A DNA stretch of 64,000 bases from positions 32,484,299 through 32,548,298 of the forward strand of contig CM055110.1 of the NCBI GenBank assembly GCA_029204225.1. Reading direction: 5' to 3'. A program made the position numbers and the translations under genes. The stretch comes from Diphasiastrum complanatum. Its lineage: Eukaryota > Streptophyta > Lycopodiopsida > Lycopodiales > Lycopodiaceae. Shown piece after piece: positions 31,521 through 42,039 of this stretch (positions are counted from its first letter, which is position 1; every line of letters starts with the position of its first letter). Under the pieces are notes generated by a model. It did not search any database, was not told the DNA's origin, and worked only from the letters and a program-made list of their open reading frames with translations.

Positions 31521-32499
31521 GTTGTTGCTGGCAGTGTAACTGCTCCAATGGATCCAAGCAAATCCACTCTCCCCCCCAAAAAAAAAAATCTGTTGGTGGG
31601 GATGTTGTTGCTGGTGATTGTTCATGCTCAAGATTGGATCAGCGTGTGGAACACATAGTTGAAACTCGTTGAACATGTGACTGGACTAAAGATTGAACAA
31701 ATTTTAACTAAATTTGTTTCGATCTTGCTGTAGTTGACTCAAAGAATAATATGGCAATGAGGTGCAGGAATCAACTCTAACTTGTCATGGATTTCTCATA
31801 GTTTTCAAAAATTTGAAACTGCTGTACATGGTAATCTGAATATGGATAGATGAATGAAAATGTGTTTTGGAGATGCTCTATAGAAGACTCTCATGCAGTA
31901 GCTATTCCTCATGCAAAAATCAGTCACACAAAATAGGTGAAGAGAAACAAGGAAATAAACAAACGTTACAGATAGTGAGAACTGTATAGCACTTGTTGAA
32001 CAAAACTTGCATTCATCAACATTGATAATGTACCTTGATAGTTGCAATATTTCAGTTGTTTTGTAGAGTAATGTGACTTACTCTGACATGCCCTTGTCAA
32101 AACAAGACAAGGTTGGTGACACTAAAGTCTATCATCATGGATAACAGATGTTGTAAGATATAGCGTGAGATGCAGGTATGGGTGAGGTACTATGTCCTGA
32201 GGACCTCTTTGAACAAGAGATTCAGAACCAAATCTCTAAATGGATTTCCGAATCCTAGATGTATTGTGTATTGGCACATTGGAAATATTATTTTCATGTG
32301 GAAAGACAAATAGATTGGAGTTTGTAGAAAGGGAGAAAAACTGTCAATTCCCTGTGGAGGTTGCTCGTGGTTGGACATTGTAGCAGATGACGGAATATCA
32401 GTTTCACTTTCTTTTGACAAGGACTCATTTCATATTGTCTTTTTTCATTATGGAGCTGGTGTATTGGACGGTGATGTAGTAGAAGTTTACAAGAAACTT
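31521..32499. other. Unassigned DNA
   Basis: No gene recognised. Contains C and A homopolymers near 31573-31588. The part from about 31690 to 32010 resembles 48165-48420 at low identity (shared tgtagttga..tc.aaga, then acaaaact.gcattcatc). Both lie beside comparable repeat DNA, so a dispersed element is likely. Confidence 0.4.
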
Positions 32500-33830
32500 C
32501 TCGATTGAGCAGAAAATTTAACTGTTGGTTGCTATGGTGCTCGTGTTGTTGTCATGAGGATCCTATTGTGATTCGTAACTGACGTGATGGGCAGGTAGGA
32601 TCTTAGTTGGTTGTTTTGGACAATCTTTGAAACTGTGTTTTCGGATACAATCGGGACACTCAGCATGGTACTAGGTCTTAACTGGACAATCAACCATGAA
32701 GTGGCCGATTTCACCACAAATGTAACATCTGGTGTGCAGTGGCCCTTGTATAACGGCGTCGCCATCTTGTATGGCTAGTGGTTTTGGACTTGCTGGTGGA
32801 TATTCATGGTAAGGCAAGGCATTTCCAGATTATGATGGGTGTTCTTCATATTGTTGAACTATATGTGTTTGAATAGGTCGATATGAAGGACAAGCATCAA
32901 CAGGATGCATAGCCCGGTAGTGTGGGCACCATATTGTTTTTCATCTATAAGGTACCTGTGTAGGGTTTGACTGACCAGGCATACTGCTTTGGATAGACTT
33001 CAGGGTAGTTTGAAACCCATTGGTGAGTTTCTCCATTTGAAGTTGGTGTCGCTTATTAAGCAACGCCAGCTGTGATTTCCAAAGCTGATCTCGGGTGTCC
33101 TCAATCAGCTTTGACTCATGGATAGGAGCACGTGGTGCTTGCCTTTCCCTAGATTCGTCAATATCTGATCCTTCGTCTTCTTCCTTGATGGCATCAGACA
33201 TAGCTAAGTTTAGGCTCGTATATTCATCATTGAATTTAAGCTCGCGTCTAATCCATCTTGGAAGACCAACTAAGAACCAGATGATGAGCATATGTTCAGA
33301 GGGCTGTTCTTGTACTTGACTTTTGAGACATTTGAAATGCTCAATATAGGCCCGTACTCGTTCGTCTTCTGTCATTTTGATATTACTTAGCTTGACAAAA
33401 GGGCTTTCTATCAAGCGAAATGGCTTGAAGCGTTTGATAAAGGCCTCTTCAAGAGTGACCAGTCACGTTTATCTTCACGATCAAGGTTAAAAAACCTTCT
33501 CGTGCTCAATCGATCATGGTCATCGAGAAGAGTTGAATCATGGCGTCGGGTGATGTCTCGCCATATACATCACATGCATTCTCAAAGATTTGCAAAAATC
33601 TTTGAGGGTCCGAACTACTGTCAAACTTTGGTAGATCTAGCTTGGGTGTACGTCTTTCAAGATGAGCTCCGTGGGCAGCAGGGACTCCATTAAGGTTGGT
33701 TCTAGCCTGTGAGGGGTCAACACCATAAAAACAGGGTCGGGCACGTGAAGACTCAGCTCTATCAGGTTCTTGTCCATTGAACGGATTTGTGGATGGCTTT
33801 TGAAGTTCGGCTCTCATTCGGTAGAACCTA
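32500..33830 (-). pseudogene. Retrotransposon gag with zinc knuckle (Ty3-like), minus
   Basis: Reading down from 33817: an N-terminal linker, LDLPKFDSSSDPQRFLQIFE, then after a frameshift the retrotrans_gag pattern SPFVKLSNIKMTEDERVRAY, LPRWIRRELKFNDEYTSL, and a coiled-coil-like region (KSQLALLNKRHQLQMEKLTN). In another frame near 32710 is a CCHC knuckle (CYICGEIGHFMVDC) followed by a near-knuckle (CPDCIRKHSFKDC). This order is typical of Ty3/gypsy gag. No protease or RT of this element is present. At least two frameshifts make it a pseudogene. Confidence 0.7.
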
Positions 33831-34227
33831 TGATGTCTGATCTATTCAGCTTCACGGGACCTGATCTCGTAATGGATAATCGTCTGGGATTTGAGGATCG
33901 TTTTGTTGGTCCATTGGGTACTGGGGTATGAGTTGCTGATGTTTTTGAATTTTATATGATTTTTGGTGTTTTTCGATTTTTTAGAGTGTTGAAGGAAGTG
34001 AAGGTGGAGACTCAGTATAAAAAGGGCTTTCTATTGGTATGAGTTTTGTTTTTTGAAATTTTTTTGGTTTAGGGTTTTTTTTTTTTTTTCAGACTCAAGG
34101 GTGTTGCGAAGATGGTGGTTCGGTCGAAATAGCAATCAGAGGTGTTAATCAAAAGTTATGGTCTGGTCGAGATGGGTGTTACTTGTTCCGGTCGAGATTT
34201 GACCTGATTGCTTCGGTTGAGAACTGA
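33831..34227. other. Region upstream of the Ty3-like gag
   Basis: No gene seen. Contains T-rich runs (34072-34090) and the start of ggtcgagat motifs. It may be the leader of the minus-strand gag element. Confidence 0.4.
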
Positions 34228-34600
34228 TCAAATCCCTCCGATCAAGATTTGATCGCTGCCTTCAGCTCCGGTTGAGATTTGAGCAGGCGCTTTGGCTCCA
34301 GTTGAGATTCGAACAGGCACTTCGGCTCTGGTCGAGATTACTTCGGCTTCTGTCAAGATCTGAACGAACACTTCGGCTTCGGTCGAGATCTGAACGAGCA
34401 CTTCAACTTCGGTCGAGATCTGGGTGGGCACTTCGGTTGAGACTTCAGCGGACACTTCGATCGAGACTTCAGCTGACGCTTTAGTCGAGATTTCAGCGAG
34501 CACTTCGGTCGAGATTTTAGGGAGCACTTCGGTCGAGATCTCATCGAACACTTCGGCTGAGATTCCAGTGAGCGCTTCGGTCAAGATTTCACTGAGAGCT
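34228..34600 (-). repeat. 24-30-bp minisatellite, open in frame
   Basis: Units of the form cttcggtcgagatttcagcg repeat about a dozen times with 24-, 27- or 30-bp periods. Because all periods are multiples of three, the minus strand stays open for 118 codons, giving an octapeptide-type repeat (ISTEVLAE, ISTEVLPK, VSTEVPTQ). No other evidence of a protein exists; it may be an expanded non-coding array. Similar cggtcgagat-type words continue more loosely to 34820 and recur near 48450. Confidence 0.75.
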
Positions 34601-36243
34601 CTGGTTGAGATGTGAGCGTGAGCTCCGATTGAGATTTAAATTTTTTTTTTTTTTGTTTTGTTTTTGATGCACCTACGTTGCATCGGTCAAGATGGTAAGA
34701 GAGAGAGGCTTGGTTGAGATGGAAGAGAAGGTGTTCAGTTGAGACGTGAGAAAGGGTGCTCGGTTGAGATGGAAGAGACGGTGTTCGGTTGAGATGTGAG
34801 AGAGGGTGCTTGGCTGAGATGGTAACGGAGGGAGGTGGAGACGATGGGTAAGCTATGGGTAGAGGATGATGTAGAAGGAGCTGAGGATGTATGCATGGCG
34901 TGGGGATGGTGTGTGCAGGTCGTTCTGAGCTATGAACGGATCTGGAGACATTTCAGATTGCGTGCATGGGTTCGATCAAAGATAGTCTTGCAGCATATGC
35001 CGTTTCAGAATGTGAGTGATGCAAGAGGCAACGAGTCAAATGTTAACAGATCTCCTGCTCCAGAGGACATGTTCTTTACTTTTCTGCTTCTTGCTTACAG
35101 ATCTACTTCTTGCCTATTACCAGGCTCGTGTGGGCATTACTTGACTGTTTCTTATGTGTTACAATGCCTAGGCCAGGCCGAAATGGACTGAATAACTCTA
35201 TAGTATAGATTTACTTGTCCTGCCTATTAGAGGAAAACTCAGGGACGTCGCTCTTGAATGCACTTACATTCTACAGATTCTACAGCTACCTTCATTTAAA
35301 ATGGACTAAAATCAGAGCCTACACTACATTAACACTGAACTACCTTGCATAAATTGACAAAACAAGAAACAAGAAACTAATCTACAGCATGAAGTCCAAG
35401 AATCAAGAAACCAACCAGTCTATTGATTCTTGGACATCCCAAGAACATCAAGAACTGGATTGTACAGAGATATGCAAGAATCACACCACAGATCCAGCCT
35501 ATTTAGTTTACTTGAATGCTGGCTCCTACATTAATCCACAAGAAAACAAGAAATCTAATCCACAACTAGGAAAGCAAGAAAACTAGTCCACTCTAAATCC
35601 ACAACCACACACAATATGAATGGAAGGGCATGATCATAGGGGCATCACTCAAGAAAACCATCATGATCAAGGAGCTTAGTGTAGCATCAAACTCATGGGA
35701 AATCTTCTTATTAAGCATGGAGTAGATACAATGCAAAAGGCTCCTCTTCACAAAGAGAGAGTCTCTTAAATAAGCAAGAGAGCTCCTTAGTTGGCCTCCT
35801 AGTGGAATTCCCACATTTCACAAATTACAAGTGGAATATTGCTCTCCACTAGAGGTCACCATCAAAAGGTGGCTCACTCTACTTTCTTTAAGAGGGGTGT
35901 ACTTGCATTTATTACATTTGCTTAGAAATACTAGTTCCTACATGGTCATTCCATCTTCCGGGATTCACCATGAGGCTTACACAGTTCTTGCATGTCTTTC
36001 CTAGCTAGTATTTCTCGGCTCTCATACTCGGCTCTCAGCCTTCATTAGTCTCGTCTTCTCAGAGACCTCCTCGGTCTAAGGTGAGAGGTGCTCTTGAGTT
36101 GCTCTGTCAGAGTATCTTGGGGATTCGTCAAAATCAGCCAACATTGATGGAAGCCATTGTTTGAATAACCTGGCTTTGAGAACCTTAATACTCGGATACC
36201 ACTAATGAAATCCTTTGAACGATCAACCCACTCTGATACAGAG
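34601..36243. other. Unassigned DNA
   Basis: No gene recognised. 34680-34830 has further loose repeats (ggttgagatggaagag). A 13-bp inverted pair (gtccaagaatcaa and ttgattcttggac) is near 35396-35433. The open frames at 34835 and 35389 have no familiar motif and are not called. Confidence 0.4.
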
Positions 36244-37683
36244 TGTTGGTATGCTCTATTTAGGTCAAAACGTTAGAAGCGTGAACGAGCACACTTGAAT
36301 GCTCTATTTCAATGCTGGAAAGACTCAAATTCCTTATGCAAAGCTCAGATAGAGTCAGTCTATGTAGTTGTAGCTACTACTTCATCTTACAAAAAATGAT
36401 CTTCTAGGCAACAGACTGACACTACAGATTTGATTTAAGTTTATGAATAGTAGATCATGTTTAGTAACAGCGGAAGTATATCTACTGTAAGCAAGCATCA
36501 AATTCATTCACAGATTACACATCATAGGTAGAATGTCGCAACTCTAATTTCACAAATAAGTTTACAACAACGCTTTCAAGTGCTATCTGTTTCTCATATC
36601 AGCGCGTCGGTGCAAGAGAGGTATTCTCTCTTACGAGGACTCTAGCTACTGTTAATTCTATATCTGTTTGTGTGACAATGTGTGTCTGCTACTACATGAC
36701 TAACACTCACGCATCAAAAATAGCCAACTCATTTCTCTCTTTCATCTTGTTTATATAGGAACAAAGAAAAGGAAGTTTTGCTAATCCTTTCATAACAAGA
36801 AACTGGATAAGCTCATTCTAACGACTTCCAGTTGTGCATCATCATCGTTCTAGAGTCCGTTCTCCATGCTGGTATTTTGTTGATCTTCCTTTGTACTTGG
36901 GTCATGAAGATCCGTCATTTTTGTAGCCGTCTATGACCGCAATTGTTGCTTTGCGGTCGTGAGTGGTTGTGAACCGTATCACATACTGACTGCAATCGTT
37001 CCCTTTGCAATGGCCTTCGATCAGCTACTTCGTGAACTGGTTCCTTTCGGTCTTCGCTAGCATACCACAATCTTTGACATTGCGGTGGCCTTCGGTTCCT
37101 AGCGGTGCCTTCAAGTGCGGTTTGGTTCCTTCGGTCTTCGCTTGTGGACCATGCTGGTGGTTTTCCTTGGCTTGGTTGGTCTTCGCTTGTAGCCGTAAGG
37201 TTGACCCTTGCAGTGCATTACTGTTGCATTTGGTTTACTTTGATTCCATAATGGACCGTATGCAGGACTTTATGGTTGTCTGCGGTGCCTTCGTCAAAGT
37301 CATTTGCATTGCGATTGCGGTGGTTTACGGTTTCTACCTGTGGGCAGTTCCCATGTATTTCTGCAGGTAAGGCTTGTTGACTCTTACCGTGTATTTCTGC
37401 AAGTTTCGGTTCATAAACTGACAATGCTTTGTGGGTAGAAACTTTATGTTTCTTCATGCTTGAGGGCATGTCCTGGGTTTCGTTAGTAAGTTTGAACATG
37501 TGTCTATCTAGTTAGATGACACTTGTCAAGCCCATGCAGTTTGGGACTTATACTATATGCATAGTGTTTCTTGTTATTCAAAAGCTTTTGTTGTGTCCCT
37601 TTGAGAGCTACGGATGCTTGAGTTATGTTGGTGTGATATGCATACTACACTAAATCCCGTATTATCCTTGAGGAATTCCAACA
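36244..37683 (+). repeat. 1.44-kb LTR with TGTTGG and CCAACA ends
   Basis: Begins TGTTGG and ends CCAACA, perfect 6-bp inverted termini, with a PBS-like site starting at the next base. A TATA-like motif (tttatatagg) lies near 36753. The 3' third is rich in ggtcttcgct- and cggt-type words (37030-37200). No partner LTR is in the window, so the start is inferred from the inverted termini. Confidence 0.6.
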
Positions 37684-37695
37684 TGGTATTAGAGC
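37684..37695 (+). other. Primer binding site, one mismatch
   Basis: tggtattagagc differs by one base from the standard tggtatcagagc and directly follows the LTR terminal CA. Confidence 0.65.
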
Positions 37696-37841
37696 TGCAA
37701 GACGCTACAAGCGTGCACGATCCAAAAGAGATGTTCACCCGAAAAACCAACATCAGAGAAGGAGCCTTTGAAGGACACCATACTGGGATATTGGTAGTCC
37801 AGTTGACAGATAGTAGTAAAGTTCCTTTGATTTGATCGGAA

Positions 37842-38821
37842 GAACAAAGGAAGGTCGAAACAGTAGAGTGGAGACAAGCAGACATGTGTGAGATGCAAAC
37901 GCAAAGGACATACTGTCGATTCATGTTGGCTTAATCCAAAAATTGAGTATATCCATTGTCATAAGAAGGGTCATGCAGCCATGGACTACCACCAAAACCC
38001 AAGAAACAAACAAGCTCAAAGTAGACAGTAGAACAATGATAGTTTGTCCAATGTCGAGGAGCCAGAGAGCTCAAAGATGGGCAAAGAAAAATCAAATCAC
38101 AGAAATTTAACCGCCTACATCTATGCAGACATGTGTGCAGTATCAACACCTGACAGACAAGAGGTAATTCTTGATTCAGGAGCTACCTCACACTTCATTA
38201 CATCAAGATGGATCATGTCTGATTTTCGAACTGCAGATCCATCAAAATTTATCGTTCTTGGAGATGGATCAAAGCATCAAGTGAATGGTATTGGTTCACT
38301 ATGGCTCAACACTAATGGTAGAGACAGACGATTCGAAATTGTTCTGTTCGTGCCTACGCTGCAGCAGGACTTGCTACCAATGGCAAGAATAGCTGATGCA
38401 GGGATGCGTGTAACGTTCTCAGATGAAGCACACAACATTGTTGATGTAAGTACCAGTACACTTATCACTCAAGGTAGAAGAAAAGGCAGGCAACCTGTAT
38501 CACTTGAAGATACGCCTACCTATAGATCAAGTGCATCAGACTCATGATGATTCGCTAGATACTCTATGGCACAAGAGACTATGCCATATGAATTCAATGG
38601 CACTATATCAAGCAAGCCATCATGGAGCAATCATAGGGGTGAGCATCTCGAATGCAACCAGTTTGATGACCTGTGATGCATGTATGAAGGGTAAGATGTC
38701 ATGTACTTCTTTTGTCAAAGACTCCTATAGAACTACAAAGATTCTGAAGCTTGTACATTCAGACATCTGTGGACCTTTCAGCGTGATCTCAGTAGGAGGC
38801 TCAAAGTATTATATACTCTAA
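37842..38821 (+). pseudogene. Copia copy B2: zinc knuckles, protease, pre-integrase
   Basis: Homologous to B1 from 17466 on, starting in the Lys/Arg-rich end of gag (KNKGRSKQ). It has the same in-frame TAG, CVRCKRKGHTVDSC, a second knuckle reduced to YIHCHKKGHAAMDY (first cysteine also lost), protease VILDSGATSHFI, LFVPTLQQDLLPM and, after a frameshift at about 38490, LWHKRLCHMNSMALYQ and VHSDICGPF. It ends at the same KYYIL, stop as B1. Upstream, only about 146 bp separate it from the PBS, so most of gag is absent. Confidence 0.9.
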
Positions 38822-39279
38822 TGGAAGCTGCCAGGTGCATGATGGCCTATTCAAAGGCTCCAAGAGTGCTGTGGGCTGAAGCAGTAGCTACAGCTGCTTA
38901 CATTCAGAACAGGATAAGAAAATCTGGTGTTCCTCACACGACACCACATGAATTATGGTGGGGTAGAGATCCCAATTTGACTCACATCCGAATCTTTGGT
39001 TGTGCAGCTTATGCACATGTTCCTGATAAGCTTCGAAAGAAACTTGATGAGAAAGCGGAAAAAGGATATCTTGTAGGATATGACAATCATTCGTCATACT
39101 ACAGAGTCTATATGCCAGAGACAAACACAATGAAGACAATCAAAGATGTCAAATTTGATGAGAGTAGAACAATGGCCAACGGTGATCTTGTCAGTTATGA
39201 AGTCCTTGCAAGACAGTACTATGATCTACCAACTATGACAGAGGGAGCAGAGGATGAACACTCAGACGAAGATGTTTGA
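38821..39279 (+). pseudogene. Copia copy B2: integrase C-terminal part
   Basis: Open frame of 152 codons beginning MEAARCMMAYSKAPRVLWAE at the shared deletion junction. It retains HELWWGRDPNLTHIRIFGC and GYDNHSSYYRVYMPETN. Better preserved than B1 (no frameshift here). The catalytic core is missing. Confidence 0.88.
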
Positions 39280-39559
39280 CTCGCACCTCATTCGAGTGAC
39301 AAATCAGACGAAGAAAGATTCGCAAGCCAGCCTACTGCTATAGTACTTGTAAACCAAAATGGTTTCGGACCTAGAAGAGTAGATAAAGACAAGAGCATTG
39401 CAGTTCTAGAAGGATCTCCTAGAAGATCGACAAGAGAATGAAGAGCGCCAGCAAGATTTGTGCCAGGCAGCTCAGCTTCTACATCAGAAGACTTTTGTGG
39501 ATTCAGTGGAGAACCACAAACATTTGAAGAAGCAATTGAATGTCTAGAGAAGGACAAAT

Positions 39560-40154
39560 GGATCCAGGCCTTGAATGAGGAGATGGAATCCATGAGAAAG
39601 AATCAGGTATGAACATTACAGCCATTATTATACAAGCGAAAGACTGTAAAATGCAAGTGGATATACAAGCTGAAGTATGGACCGAATGGAGATATTTCTA
39701 AGTATAAAACCAGACTTGTAGCGAAGGGATTTTCTCAGAGGTATGATATTGACTATGCTAAGACTTCTCTCCTATCGTGAAACGTTCATCCCTACATCTA
39801 CTGTTTGCATATGTAGCTGCTTATGATCTAAGGATTCACATCAAGGACGAGAAAACAACGTTTTTGCATGGTGAGCTGGACGAAGAAGTCTGCACGGATC
39901 AACCGCCAAGCTACATTTCAAATTCACTTTCCACTTATGCATGTAGAATGCACAAGAGTATCTATGGTCTGAAGCAATCAGCGCGACAATGGTATAAGAA
40001 GAAAGATAAAGCCCTGAAATCCTTGGGATTCAAGCCACTAATGGCTGATTCCAATGTTTATGTAAGAACTATAGATGGGAAGATCATCATTGTAGCTGTA
40101 TATGTGGACGACACTTTGATATTCTGCAAAAGTGAAGAACTTGTTGGACTATGA
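39560..40154 (+). pseudogene. Copia copy B2: reverse transcriptase
   Basis: KCKWIYKLKYGPNGDISKYK, then VAKGFSQRYDIDYAKT (CAG intact where B1 has TAG), a frameshift near 39765, then EKTTFLHGELDEEVCTDQPP, YGLKQSARQWYKKKDKALKS and the catalytic YVDDTLIF near 40105. The text stops at 40154 (EELVGL), where about 80 bp present in B1 are deleted. Confidence 0.88.
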
Positions 40155-41035
40155 GGGAGGTAAATTGTACCTTCATTAGTCCAGATATACCCAGAAGATT
40201 TCAAGATGCTGGGTTGCAAAAGAACAAATACTCCAATGCTTGCAGGAACAGTCGTGCCGAATGAAGACCGTTCGAAGACTTAAGAAAAAAGAGAATTGAT
40301 GCATCTTATACCATACAGGAAGCTGATCGGATTGCTGATGTACCTTGTAGATAACACACGTCTTGACATTGCTTATGCCATGTTCAGGATAAGCCAATTC
40401 TATACGAATTCAGGCTCAACTCATTGAAATATTGCAAAACGAATTTTGCAATACCTTCAATTAATGAATTTTTTTTTTTATGTTATTCTCGTGATGCAGA
40501 GTTCCAGATGCTTTCCTACAGTGATGCTAGCTGGGCATCTCTCAAGGACAACTGCAAAAGTGTCTCAGGAGGATACACCATCGCGTCAAGAGTAGCCATT
40601 CTCTGGGTCAGCAAGAAACAAACCATTGTGGCTCAGTCATCCTACGAAGTAGAGTACATTGTAGCAACAAAGATGGCTAATGAAATCATTTGGCTCAAAC
40701 AATTCCTTGACGAACTGGGCGAAACAAGGAATGAGCCTTTGATTTTGCAGATGGACAATACATCTGACAAAGGATCTTGTGTTTCACTCAAGAACAAAAC
40801 ACATCGCAATCAAGTATCACTTGATAAGGGATCTGATCGAGAAGAATATACTGCAGACTATTTTCATTGGAACAAAGAAAATGGTGGCTAACATTTTTAC
40901 AAAGGCCTTAGACAAATGTTTGTTCAAGAAAAAGAGGAGCAGTCTTGGAGTCATCAAGCTACCACGCTTTAAGAGGGAGCTAAAGAAACAAAACGTTTCT
41001 ACTACCAAAGCTTTGCTAGCTTTCAGCTCTTAGTT
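40155..41035 (+). pseudogene. Copia copy B2: RNase H and pol C-terminus
   Basis: RT connection text (YRKLIGLLMYLVDNT, about 40315), a T-run at 40469, then RNase H: LSYSDASWASLKDNCKSVSG, ILWVSKKQTIVAQSSYEVEY, AKMANEI-type text and WLKQFLDELGE, then FHSRTKHIAIKYHLIRDLIE, MVANIFTKALDK and the tail SSLGVIKLPRFKRELKKQN. Several frameshifts are present. This part is missing inside B1 but reappears beyond the B1 LTR. Confidence 0.85.
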
Positions 41036-41288
41036 TGACGAAAAGACACAAAGCAAAAATGTTTGTGAACATCTTGAAAAAAAGACACGAACATGAAATG
41101 TTTGTGAAAGTAAAATGTTCGTGATACAACAGGAGAAAGTCAAACGATGTGAAAGTCAAACGACTCAAAGCAACACAAAAATCTTCGTGACATCTTTTGA
41201 CCTTCACGCTCCAAAGGATCATGAAGATCATGCAAGTACCATGAAGTACAAAAAATCCCGATCTGATATGATGATGTTAGAGGAAGAA

Positions 41289-41800
41289 CGTTAGGACGGT
41301 CCTAATCCACCTCTCTTGTAATCCATGATTAGTGATAGATTGTTTAATATATCTAATCAGATATGCTACTCTAGATGTATGCAATTACTAGATGTATAAA
41401 ATACATACAGTAGTAGATAGAAAATATACAGAATAGAAGTCCGCCTGTGAGCAAGACAATTTTGTAAGCAAAATCTATAGAGATCCAAGAAGTTTGCTAG
41501 TAAGCGAGACGCTACTCGTGAGAGAACACTATTCTCTCTCATGCCAATGCATTGTGTGGGTCTGTCATACAATCCTTGAAATCAAGAGGATCAATAGATG
41601 ATACTATAACTACTACGCACATATCACTCTCAATTTTGCCTGATCTTGAATAAACTATTGTCTGTTATCGCATGTGTATCTCACTCACTTGTTTTATCAA
41701 TTTCGCACACTGGTTCAGTTTTGTTGAATGTTGTATTAATCTATAACGTAGATCAGCAGTGCCTGTTTACTTTCTAGAGGATTGTAGGAATAATATAGCA
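41289..41800 (+). repeat. 512-bp LTR of family B (copy B2)
   Basis: Same length and about 94% identical by eye to 20411-20922. The first base is C instead of T (cgttaggac). It ends ATATAGCA. Preceded by the purine tract agaggaagaa. Confidence 0.82.
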
Positions 41801-42039
41801 GGCAGTGACCAGCAATCATATCTGAAATACATCCGAATTATTTTCATTCACGATTAATTTGATTTCGCTTTAGCAATGGCAATATCAGACTCGTTCAAGT
41901 TTTGCTTTGTTTCGCCTAGTTTTGCTTCATTTCGTATTGTTTTGTTTCAGAGATTGATTGATATTTGCAATTTGTCTTCCATCATTATTTTTTGCATCTG
42001 GTTCATACTCAAATTTTATCAACAAGTTCTGGAACGCGA
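41801..42039 (+). mobile_element. Sequence following LTR B2
   Basis: Possible leader of a second element sharing the B LTR; 41878-42005 recurs at 21328-21455. No gag frame follows, because the repeat field begins near 42040. No standard PBS is visible after the LTR. Confidence 0.4.

Noticed and set aside
34228-34600. CRISPR-like array of short repeats
   Set aside because: Units are contiguous and mutually diverged with no unique spacers, and the DNA is clearly nuclear plant; a minisatellite explains it.
34835-35191. 118-codon frame MRETMGKLW-like region as a host gene
   Set aside because: Begins in the loose ggttgagatgg repeat and has no recognisable domain or codon bias.
37005-37370. 121-codon frame with hydrophobic stretches, possible membrane protein
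   Set aside because: Lies wholly inside the TGTTGG LTR in a region of repeated ggtcttcg words; no motif or conservation.
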